Positions 1 to 5,855 of a stretch of DNA of 9,073 nt are shown here, piece after piece (position 1 is the first letter of the stretch; each line of letters opens with the position of its first letter). The DNA is from Clostridiales bacterium (lineage in GTDB: Bacteria; Bacillota; Clostridia; Oscillospirales; Acutalibacteraceae). The position numbers were made by a program, and so were the translations under genes. Below the pieces are notes generated by a model that was given only the letters and a program-made list of their open reading frames with translations, did not search any database and was not told the origin of the DNA. Location: contig JAAZGX010000009.1 of NCBI GenBank assembly GCA_012511005.1, forward strand, positions 1 to 9,073. Direction: 5' to 3'.

Positions 1-986
1 AAAAAACCATATGTTTTTTGTGGAATGTATGTATGCTCTTTTTCGTTTGTAATAAAGTATTCACAAGCATCAAAAACCTCGGAAACGCTTATTGAAAAAG
101 GCTCATTTAGAGGCGCAAATTCTTTTTGCAGTCTTTCTCTAATTTCAGGTAGCATATCCCGTGTTATTTTTCTTTCTTTATAAAACCCTACTTCATCTAT
201 AACCTCGCTTACCGTTTTAAATGCAAAACGCTCGTCTGCCATAAGCTTCTTAGTAAGGCTTATAAGTTTATTTTTAAAAGCCTCTATATCCGCTTCACTT
301 CTTCTTTCACACTCCTCCCATTGACCGAAAGGGTGTTTATTCACCTTATCATAATTAAGCTTGTCCCAAAACTCTTTGCAGAGCATATAATTTGGATGGT
401 TGTATAAAATTGCATGCTTTCTTTTTGCAAGCTGCTCTATAAACTCATCCTCGTCATAATTTGTATCATCATAAAACATAGACTCAAACGACCTGAAATA
501 ATCCATATGATAAAGATTGCAATAATAAACGCCGTCGCCGTTTACAGTGTCGCAGACAGTATCGCAATATGCGGGAATACCCATATTTGCATAAGTATAC
601 ATAGCAACATATGACAAGCTTTTACCGGGCGGAACGGCGGCATACAGCTTTTTTGCCTTTGTCGCCTCTTTTATATATTTTTCCGCAAGCGTTTCTTCCT
701 TTTTACAGCGTGAATACGCTTTCTCAAAGTCTTTTATATCCGTATACTCATTAATAGTTGGGTGAAGTGAATGCCCCAGGCTATGAAGCTGAATTTCGTG
801 CGGCTTTAGTGAGTTTAATATATCCTGCCTCTCCCACGCCATTAGCTGTTTCGCAAGAAGCCCCGTAATGCAAAAATTCGCCTTGACACCCTCTTTCTCA
901 AGCAAATTAGCAAGAATAGCAATAGCCCCCGCAGACGAGTTAGATGTAAAGTCCTCTGTATCAAAGCAGTAAAGTATATTTGTCAT
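1..986 (-). CDS. Divergent NodB/CE4 polysaccharide deacetylase-like protein (3'-truncated by window edge)
   Basis: The frame is open from an ATG at 984-986 to the left edge, giving 328 residues with no stop; the C-terminus lies outside. A GGTGA ribosome site at 996-1000 supports the start. The N-terminal ~200 residues follow the NodB pattern of carbohydrate esterase family 4. There is an early acidic cluster F-D9-T-E11-D12, a motif-2 match H68-S-L-G-H72-S (metal-binding His pair in the family), a P119-P-G121 element at the motif-3 position, and a late I-L-Y-N-H197-P element like the family's C-terminal His. The usual Arg of motif 3 (R-x-P) is absent, with Ala117 in its place. There is no signal peptide or membrane segment, so the protein is probably cytoplasmic, unlike peptidoglycan deacetylases. 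Residues ~205-328 are charged and probably helical, and I do not recognise them. It probably acts on a sugar substrate; deacetylation itself is inferred. It shares a strand with the distant polysaccharide genes but is separated from them by a plus-strand unit. Confidence 0.75.
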   Translation of the reverse strand, partial: MTNILYCFDTEDFTSNSSAGAIAILANLLEKEGVKANFCITGLLAKQLMAWERQDILNSLKPHEIQLHSLGHSLHPTINEYTDIKDFEKAYSRCKKEETLAEKYIKEATKAKKLYAAVPPGKSLSYVAMYTYANMGIPAYCDTVCDTVNGDGVYYCNLYHMDYFRSFESMFYDDTNYDEDEFIEQLAKRKHAILYNHPNYMLCKEFWDKLNYDKVNKHPFGQWEECERRSEADIEAFKNKLISLTKKLMADERFAFKTVSEVIDEVGFYKERKITRDMLPEIRERLQKEFAPLNEPFSISVSEVFDACEYFITNEKEHTYIPQKTYGF

Positions 987-1067
987 ATCAATATTTCACC
1001 GTCTTTTTATCATTTTTATACATTAATATTTTAACATAGTATAAGCTCTTTATTTTTCTATTCCGGA

Positions 1068-1073
1068 ATTATA
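1068..1073 (-). promoter_or_regulatory. Possible -10 box for the leftward NodB-like gene
   Basis: The minus strand reads TATAAT across 1073-1068, about 82 bases upstream of the ATG at 986. At 17 bases upstream the sequence is AAGTTT, a poor -35 box, so this is a weak candidate. It overlaps a 10-base perfect palindrome, ATTCCGGAAT, at 1060-1069, which could be an operator but is short enough to be chance. Confidence 0.3.
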
Positions 1074-1116
1074 ACCGTATACAAAATCTGAAACTTTATT
1101 AAAAACTAAAAACATA

Positions 1117-1145
1117 TTGAAAATAAGGTGCAATTTATGTATAAT
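1117..1145 (+). promoter_or_regulatory. SigA-type promoter of the dCMP deaminase-fba-rhaM unit
   Basis: A -35 box TTGAAA at 1117-1122 (five of six consensus bases) is followed by exactly 17 bases and a perfect -10 box TATAAT at 1140-1145. The expected start of transcription is near 1152, giving a leader of about 45 bases before the TTG start at 1198. No leader hairpin or riboswitch is apparent. It is the only promoter needed for the three plus-strand genes, whose gaps are about 35 and 24 bases. Confidence 0.8.
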
Positions 1146-1185
1146 AATTTAAAGATTATTTTCTTTATGATGTGATAAATTTAGT

Positions 1186-1192
1186 GGAGGTG
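1186..1192 (+). promoter_or_regulatory. Ribosome binding site fixing the TTG start at 1198
   Basis: GGAGGTG at 1186-1192 is a near-perfect Shine-Dalgarno sequence, five bases before TTG at 1198-1200. There is no ATG near it, and the first in-frame internal Met (residue 15) would cut off part of the conserved N-terminal region. The TTG is therefore the likely start. Confidence 0.85.
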
Positions 1193-1197
1193 CCGTT

Positions 1198-1695
1198 TTG
1201 CCGAAAAGAGAGGATTATATTTCATGGGACGAGTATTTTATGGGGGTATCGCTCCTTTCAGCGCGCCGCAGCAAGGACCCTAACACGCAAGTTGGCGCCT
1301 GTATCGTAAATCCCGAAAAAAGGATTATGTCCGTAGGCTATAACGGCTTTCCCGCCGGGTGCAGCGACGATGAGTTTCCTTGGGAGCGTGAGGGTGAGCA
1401 TCTTGAAACAAAGTATCCGTATGTCTGCCATGCGGAGCTTAACGCAATATTAAATTGCCGCGGCGCAAATCTTACGGGCTGCACTATTTATGTGGCGCTG
1501 TTCCCATGTAACGAGTGCGCAAAAGCCATAATACAAAGCGGAATTAAAGAAGTTGTTTATTTGAGCGATAAGTACGCGAACTCTGCAGAAACAATTGCAA
1601 GCAAGCGTATGCTCAACGCTGCAGAAATAAAGCTTACGCGCCTTATGCCTAAAAGAGATATAATCTCTATTAGCTACAAGGAAAAAGATATATAA
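1198..1695 (+). CDS. Deoxycytidylate (dCMP) deaminase
   Basis: A zinc-dependent cytidine/deoxycytidylate deaminase-fold enzyme that converts dCMP to dUMP, the substrate of thymidylate synthase; it is cytosolic. Over 165 residues it shows the catalytic motif C-H78-A-E80 (His zinc ligand, Glu proton shuttle) and the second zinc motif P-C104-N-E-C107. The R-S-K-D-P stretch (residues 24-28) and the G-Y-N-G-F-P-A-G-C-S-D-D stretch (47-58) are both typical of dCMP deaminase rather than cytidine or tRNA deaminases. From memory, it follows vertebrate DCTD closely through the middle, including T-K-Y-P-Y-V-C-H-A-E-L-N-A-I and V-A-L-F-P-C-N-E-C-A-K. It is closer to that enzyme than to Bacillus ComEB as I recall it. 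The start is TTG with a strong ribosome site. It is the first gene of the unit that continues into fba and rhaM. No thymidylate synthase or other nucleotide gene is nearby. Confidence 0.93.
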   Translation: MPKREDYISWDEYFMGVSLLSARRSKDPNTQVGACIVNPEKRIMSVGYNGFPAGCSDDEFPWEREGEHLETKYPYVCHAELNAILNCRGANLTGCTIYVALFPCNECAKAIIQSGIKEVVYLSDKYANSAETIASKRMLNAAEIKLTRLMPKRDIISISYKEKDI

Positions 1696-1714
1696 TTTTT
1701 AGTTAATAATACCG

Positions 1715-1720
1715 AAAGGA
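1715..1720 (+). promoter_or_regulatory. Ribosome binding site deciding the fba start (ATG 1730)
   Basis: AAAGGA at 1715-1720 directly abuts an in-frame TTG at 1721, leaving no spacing, but lies nine bases before ATG at 1730. The ATG is therefore the functional start. It also gives the M-P-L-V-T-T N-terminus typical of class II aldolases. Confidence 0.75.
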
Positions 1721-1729
1721 TTGAAAAAT

Positions 1730-2665
1730 ATGCCACTTGTAACTACGACAGAAATGTTTAAGAAAGCGTATGAGGGAGGATACGCTATCGGAGCTTTTAA
1801 TGTAAATAATATGGAGATTATCCAAGGCATTACAGAGGCTGCCGCAAAGCTAAATGCTCCCTTAATCCTCCAAGTCTCCGCCGGAGCGAGAAAATACGCA
1901 AACCATACTTATCTTACAAAGCTCGTTGAAGCTGCCGTTATTGAAACGGGGCTTCCTATTGCCTTGCACCTTGACCACGGCGCGGATTTTGAAACATGCA
2001 AATCCTGTATAGACGGCGGATTTACATCCGTTATGATAGACGGCTCACACCTTACATATGAGGAAAATGTCGCTTTGACAAAAAAGGTTGTCGAATATGC
2101 GCATGCCCATTCTGTAACGGTTGAGGGAGAGCTTGGACGGCTTGCAGGCGTTGAGGATGATGTGCAGGTTTCTGAAGAGGACTCGTCATACACGAACCCC
2201 GATGAGGTATATGACTTTGTAACAAAAACCGGCGTTGATTCGCTTGCTATCGCTATTGGCACAAGCCACGGCGCATTTAAGTTTAAGCCCGGTCAGGACC
2301 CAAAAATTCGTTTAGATATTTTAGAGGAAATTGAAAAACAGCTTCCCGGCTTCCCCATTGTGCTTCATGGCGCCTCCTCTGTTGTTCCGGAATTTGTTGA
2401 TGAGATAAATAAATTCGGCGGTAAAATGGACAATGCAATAGGTATCCCTGAAAGTGAATTGAGAAAAGCGGCTCAAAAGGCTGTATGCAAAATTAACATT
2501 GACTCTGACCTTCGCCTTGCTATGACGGCGGCTATTCGCAAATATATGGCGGAGAACCCCTCTCACTTTGACCCTCGGCAATATCTCTCCCCCGCGCGTG
2601 ACGCTATTATGGAGATGGTCGCACATAAAATTGAGTTCGTACTCGGTTGTGCAAATAAGGCATAA
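1730..2665 (+). CDS. fba: Class II fructose-1,6-bisphosphate aldolase
   Basis: A zinc-dependent aldolase that reversibly cleaves fructose-1,6-bisphosphate to dihydroxyacetone phosphate and glyceraldehyde-3-phosphate (glycolysis and gluconeogenesis, cytosol). The 311-residue protein, counted from ATG 1730, is normal length. It shows G-A-F-N-V-N-N (21-27), the H80-L-D82-H83-G motif (catalytic Asp82, zinc ligand His83), and E-G-E-L-G (132-136). It also has zinc His180 in G-T-S-H-G, zinc His213 in V-L-H-G-A-S-S, and the phosphate-binding N-I-D-S-D-L-R (256-262). An upstream in-frame TTG at 1721 would add three residues but has no ribosome-site spacing. The gene lies 34 bases after the dCMP deaminase and 24 before rhaM, in one unit. 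Related class II enzymes act on tagatose or other sugar bisphosphates, but overall similarity favours the glycolytic enzyme. The rhaM neighbour leaves some doubt about substrate. Confidence 0.93.
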   Translation: MPLVTTTEMFKKAYEGGYAIGAFNVNNMEIIQGITEAAAKLNAPLILQVSAGARKYANHTYLTKLVEAAVIETGLPIALHLDHGADFETCKSCIDGGFTSVMIDGSHLTYEENVALTKKVVEYAHAHSVTVEGELGRLAGVEDDVQVSEEDSSYTNPDEVYDFVTKTGVDSLAIAIGTSHGAFKFKPGQDPKIRLDILEEIEKQLPGFPIVLHGASSVVPEFVDEINKFGGKMDNAIGIPESELRKAAQKAVCKINIDSDLRLAMTAAIRKYMAENPSHFDPRQYLSPARDAIMEMVAHKIEFVLGCANKA

Positions 2666-2689
2666 CGCTTTAGAAAGGCGGATACGCTT

Positions 2690-3004
2690 ATGATAAGAAA
2701 AGGATTTAAGATGAAGCTTTATGACGGCTTTGAAGAGGAATACGAAAAGCGTCATAACGAGCTGTGGCACGAAATGCGGGAAATGATACATAGCCATGGC
2801 GGTCATAACTATTCAATATTTCTTGATAGGGATACTCTCACGCTGTACGGTTATATCGAAATAGAGGATGAAGAGCTTTGGGCGAAAAGCGCCGATACGG
2901 AGATTTGCCGAAAATGGTGGGACTATATGGCGGATATAATGGAAACAAATCCTAACAACAGCCCCGTTTCGGTTGACCTTGCACCCGTTTTTCATCTTGA
3001 TTGA
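2690..3004 (+). CDS. rhaM: L-rhamnose mutarotase
   Basis: A small cytosolic epimerase that interconverts alpha and beta anomers of L-rhamnose. Its 104 residues match the length of E. coli RhaM. Family features are the M-I-R-K start, E-Y-x-x-R-H-N (17-23, including His22, the family's proposed catalytic position), H-G-G-H-N-Y-S-I-F-L-D, the C-R-K-W-W-D-Y-M segment, and the near-C-terminal N-P-N-N-S-P-V-S. The ribosome site AAAGGCGG at 2674-2681 sits eight bases before ATG. It is the last gene of the plus-strand unit and is followed directly by a strong terminator. No rhamnose isomerase, rhamnulokinase, rhamnulose-1-phosphate aldolase or RhaT transporter is in the window. Its partner genes must lie elsewhere, or it acts on another 6-deoxy sugar. 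Confidence 0.92.
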   Translation: MIRKGFKMKLYDGFEEEYEKRHNELWHEMREMIHSHGGHNYSIFLDRDTLTLYGYIEIEDEELWAKSADTEICRKWWDYMADIMETNPNNSPVSVDLAPVFHLD

Positions 3005-3017
3005 CAGAATAAATATT

Positions 3018-3048
3018 CCCCTGTAAGTTACGGCTTACAGGGGGTTTT
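3018..3048 (+). terminator. Rho-independent terminator between convergent units (possibly bidirectional)
   Basis: CCCCTGTAAG (3018-3027) pairs perfectly with CTTACAGGGG (3034-3043) around a 6-base loop, followed by G and TTTT (3045-3048). It ends the rhaM transcript 13 bases past its stop. Read on the minus strand, the same hairpin is followed by an AT-rich AATATTTATT tract, so it may also end the leftward operon, whose last stop is at 3060-3062. Confidence 0.9.
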
Positions 3049-3059
3049 ATTATATGATT

Positions 3060-4562
3060 TTACAGCAGTCTGCCCTCAAGCTGCTCTTTCGCTAAAGTTG
3101 AAAGTTCCTCTTGTGAGGCGGTACTTACTTTTTTTGCTATGTCGCTTCGCCTTTCGGTAAGCTCCATATACATTTTGTTGCGCATTACAGAGTTTACAGG
3201 ATATAAAAATTTCGGGATAATGGAGAGAACGCCCGTCACCTGCGGCACGATTGAACACATAGCAAATAACCAAAACTTCGTTTTCTCTGTTTGTGTGCCA
3301 ATTTCCCTCATTTGTGTATAGCCTATTCTGTCATATATAAGGTTTCTAACAGAGCCCATTAAAACGCCTTGCAGCTTTAGTATTAGGTTTCTTGCCGCCT
3401 CCGTCGTCGCTTCTACACGATAGCCGTTTTTCCACTCACAATAGTCCATAACCTCGTTTTGCATATCGGCTAAAATAACTTTATCAAGGCCAAATGTAAG
3501 CTTTGATAAAAATGCCTCTACCCCTAAAACAACACCCATAAAGAGCCTGTTTTTATAGTTTTTCTTATATAGTCCTAAAAGGAATACAAGTGTCCACCTT
3601 ATCCTCGTATAGAGGTCTGAGAAAACCCACATAGATTTTGTAGAAAACCTGCGCCGCATCCACGGAACGAAAGCATAACTTATTGTTCCAACCATTCCTG
3701 ACGGGGCATTTATAATAAGGTCTAAAGATGCAGAGCCTAAAACATCTATCATATACATACTTTTATCCGTGCTTACGCTAAAACTCCCAAGCATTGAAGA
3801 AAGCGTCATAAGCAGTACCGGATAGTTATTGATAATAGCTTTTACTCCCTGTTTTAAGTTTGGCTTATCAATAGACTGCATAACACGCTCGCGCGACGCA
3901 ATGAAATACCACAGGCTAAGCCCCGAGGAAACAATGCCTGTTCCCACTCCCATAATAAGATACAGCATATCAAAGCGCCATTTTAATGTGCCGTTGTTAA
4001 TAAGGTCATAAAATACGCTCATTAATATACTCGGTAAATCTTCGCCCAAATAGCCGGTTATAAGGTTTGCAAGCATCAAAAGCCTTGCGCGTTCACCGGG
4101 GCTTGGCGTCACAGTTGACATATACCCTGTTTTTGCGATACTCGTAAATGTCCCTGCCGTTTCACGGACAACGCCAAGCGTAAAAAAGTAAATCAATTTC
4201 GGTAGATATGCAGGATTTGTGGCAGGAAATAAAAATGGCATAACCCAATAAAATGTAGCCAGTAAAGTTAAAGGAATTTGAAATGCTATGATATATGGTC
4301 TGAATTTACCCCAACGAGTACGCGTCCTGTCAACGATTACGGCAAAAAGAGAGTCGTTTACAACATCCCATATACCGGTAAAAATACCGATAAACGCAGA
4401 AATCTTAAAATCAATTCCTACGATATCCCAAATAAATCGGTTAGTATAGGCATTAATATTAAACGCATTCGAGAAGTCATTCATTATGTATGCAATCGTT
4501 TCATGAGTGCCTACATATCTTCTCCCCGTAAACTGTGTTTCTTGTGTTGCCGCTTCCGACAT
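3060..4562 (-). CDS. GPH-family (MelB-like) sugar:cation symporter
   Basis: An integral membrane carrier of the glycoside-pentoside-hexuronide:cation symporter family within the major facilitator superfamily. Its 500 residues, many hydrophobic helices and absence of a signal peptide fit a 12-segment protein. The diagnostic features are W65-D-V-V-N-D70 (aligning with the cation-site aspartates of MelB), D78-R-T-R-T-R-W-G-K-F-R-P-Y90 (the family signature after helix 2), and D373-Y-C-E-W-K-N-G-Y-R-V-E-A in the second half. The C-terminal tail from ~465 is charged and cytosolic. Substrate cannot be read from sequence; family substrates include melibiose, xylosides, glucuronides and other oligosaccharides. 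A purine-rich AAGGGACGGG at 4571-4580 provides a modest ribosome site. The gene is last on the leftward strand, 33 bases after ccdA, and converges with rhaM, so joint use of one sugar is only a guess. Confidence 0.88.
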   Translation of the reverse strand: MSEAATQETQFTGRRYVGTHETIAYIMNDFSNAFNINAYTNRFIWDIVGIDFKISAFIGIFTGIWDVVNDSLFAVIVDRTRTRWGKFRPYIIAFQIPLTLLATFYWVMPFLFPATNPAYLPKLIYFFTLGVVRETAGTFTSIAKTGYMSTVTPSPGERARLLMLANLITGYLGEDLPSILMSVFYDLINNGTLKWRFDMLYLIMGVGTGIVSSGLSLWYFIASRERVMQSIDKPNLKQGVKAIINNYPVLLMTLSSMLGSFSVSTDKSMYMIDVLGSASLDLIINAPSGMVGTISYAFVPWMRRRFSTKSMWVFSDLYTRIRWTLVFLLGLYKKNYKNRLFMGVVLGVEAFLSKLTFGLDKVILADMQNEVMDYCEWKNGYRVEATTEAARNLILKLQGVLMGSVRNLIYDRIGYTQMREIGTQTEKTKFWLFAMCSIVPQVTGVLSIIPKFLYPVNSVMRNKMYMELTERRSDIAKKVSTASQEELSTLAKEQLEGRLL

Positions 4563-4595
4563 AGTAATAACCCGTCCCTTAAAAATTATGACACC

Positions 4596-5285
4596 TTAAA
4601 ACGCAAGGTAGAACAAATAAAACGCTATGAGCAGTATAACTGTGCCTAAAACAATTTTGAGTACTGTTCCGGCTTTCCCAAACTTTTCACTCTGTGTAAG
4701 TTTTTTTATAAAGCCTACGGATGTGCCTGAAATTAAAGCAAGCGTACCGTTGCCGGCAGAATATAAAAGTAGCAGGAGTATTCCCCACAAAACATTACCT
4801 TTCCCTGCAACAACGGCAAGCAGTGCCACAAGAACGGGCGTTGAACACGGAGTTGAAAATATGCCGCCAAGAATTCCCGCTATAAGCGCGCCTATATATC
4901 CCGTCATTTTGCTTTTTGATTGTAAATATGTTGAGGGTATAAAGTTAAAAATCTCCCATGTTTGAAGTGCCATAAAAATCATTAACACACCAAGTATAAT
5001 GTACCACCATTTGCCGCCCTGCCCTATAAAACTGCCAAATAATGAGGCTGTTACTCCTAAAATAGTGTGGGTTATTGATGTGCCTAAAATGTAAACAAGT
5101 GATAATCTCAGCGCCTTTTTTGGGTTTTCCTGTGATGAGCCTCCAACATAGGCAATAATTAAAGGCAGTGTTGAAACATTACAAGGCATAAACGAATTTA
5201 ATATGCCCGCAAATAACGCGGCAAGCGGTGCAAGCCATAAGTTTTCACCTATTATATTTGAAATATTTTGAAGCAGCTCACTCAT
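4596..5285 (-). CDS. ccdA: CcdA-type transmembrane electron carrier (DsbD beta-domain family)
   Basis: A polytopic membrane protein that passes reducing equivalents from cytoplasmic thioredoxin to a partner outside the membrane. Its 229 residues contain about six hydrophobic segments (roughly 17-48, 60-86, 93-113, 128-160, 163-188, 206-228). The two reactive cysteines of the family are present: Cys35 in F-M-P-C-N-V-S-T-L-P and Cys147 in S-T-P-C-S-T-P-V-L, each in the Pro-Cys setting expected for CcdA/DsbD helices 1 and 4. It starts inside the end of the thioredoxin gene (8-base overlap), with GGTGAG at 5291-5296 as ribosome site five bases upstream, so the two are translationally coupled. No cytochrome c or haem-handling gene (ResB/ResC) is in view. 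Despite the family name, a general extracytoplasmic thiol-reducing role is more likely than cytochrome c maturation. Confidence 0.9.
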   Translation of the reverse strand: MSELLQNISNIIGENLWLAPLAALFAGILNSFMPCNVSTLPLIIAYVGGSSQENPKKALRLSLVYILGTSITHTILGVTASLFGSFIGQGGKWWYIILGVLMIFMALQTWEIFNFIPSTYLQSKSKMTGYIGALIAGILGGIFSTPCSTPVLVALLAVVAGKGNVLWGILLLLLYSAGNGTLALISGTSVGFIKKLTQSEKFGKAGTVLKIVLGTVILLIAFYLFYLAF

Positions 5286-5832
5286 TAACGCTCACCATTT
5301 CATCTAAAATACTCTTTAGCTCACTTTCTGAAAGCGCGCCCACATGACCCGTCATATTTTTACCGCTTTCATCATCTTTGTAAAAGTCAAACTTTACAAT
5401 TTGCTGCAACTCACTGCTTGGAATGAAAGCCGTGCCGTCACTGTTAAAAAAGAATTGAGCCGGTATGGCGCTTACAGGATAACCGTCCGCCTGTTTTGAA
5501 TATTTTGAAAGGTCAAGGTACCGCACCGTTACCTTTTCGTCATACTCCTCATGCATCTTTTTAAGAGCAGGCTCCATTCTTACGCACCATATACAAGAGG
5601 GTGAGCCAAAATCAATTAAAATGGGAAGTCCGTAAGAAGTAAGCGTTTCCATACTTATATCGGAAGCGTAAAGCGAATTTTCATTTTCGCTGTTTGAAAT
5701 AGTAGACTGTGAATTTTTGCCGCTGTTGAAAAAACGGTCTTTATCTCCCATATTCTTTATCAAAAATAAGCCCGATATAGCGGCTATAATTAATACGGGT
5801 ATGAGTATTTGTAACAATCTTTTATTTTGCAT
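5278..5832 (-). CDS. Membrane-anchored extracytoplasmic thioredoxin-like protein
   Basis: A 184-residue thiol-disulfide protein. Residues ~6-27 form one hydrophobic N-terminal segment after a short Lys/Arg-containing start. There is no lipobox cysteine and no clear signal-peptidase site, so it is probably held as an N-terminal anchor with the domain outside. A Ser/Asn-rich linker (~36-55) leads to a thioredoxin fold with active site S-C80-I-W-C83 and the cis-Pro124 loop in A-I-P-A-Q-F-F-F. Catalytic residues look intact. The ribosome site AAGGAG at 5840-5845 lies seven bases before ATG. It overlaps the CcdA gene, and CcdA would be its electron donor, so the pair is equivalent to the beta and gamma parts of DsbD without the alpha domain. 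It follows the Gfo/Idh gene by 23 bases. The client (a cell-surface disulfide protein or reductase) is not in the window. Confidence 0.88.
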   Translation of the reverse strand: MQNKRLLQILIPVLIIAAISGLFLIKNMGDKDRFFNSGKNSQSTISNSENENSLYASDISMETLTSYGLPILIDFGSPSCIWCVRMEPALKKMHEEYDEKVTVRYLDLSKYSKQADGYPVSAIPAQFFFNSDGTAFIPSSELQQIVKFDFYKDDESGKNMTGHVGALSESELKSILDEMVSVNE

Positions 5833-5855
5833 ATATTAACTCCTTTTTTTGTTTA

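Noticed and set aside
414..614. Plus-strand small hydrophobic frame (possible short membrane peptide or toxin)
   Set aside because: It lies entirely opposite the NodB-like gene, whose translation is well conserved in character. The apparent Ile-rich peptide reflects antisense of Asp/Tyr/Asn-rich codons, and no strong ribosome site was noticed before it.
1146..1197. Leader riboswitch or attenuator before the dCMP deaminase
   Set aside because: The leader is only ~45 bases, AT-rich, and has no stable hairpin or known aptamer core.
1909..2806. Long minus-strand frames opposite fba and rhaM
   Set aside because: They are antisense to well-conserved enzymes, have unlikely composition (Ser/Thr-rich or Cys/His/Phe-rich) and show no recognisable domains.
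4585..4593. Extended -10-like TGTCATAAT (minus strand) in the ccdA-symporter gap, as a promoter for the symporter
   Set aside because: There is no acceptable -35 box (TTCTAC at 17 bases), and the predicted transcript would begin inside the ribosome binding site at 4571-4580.
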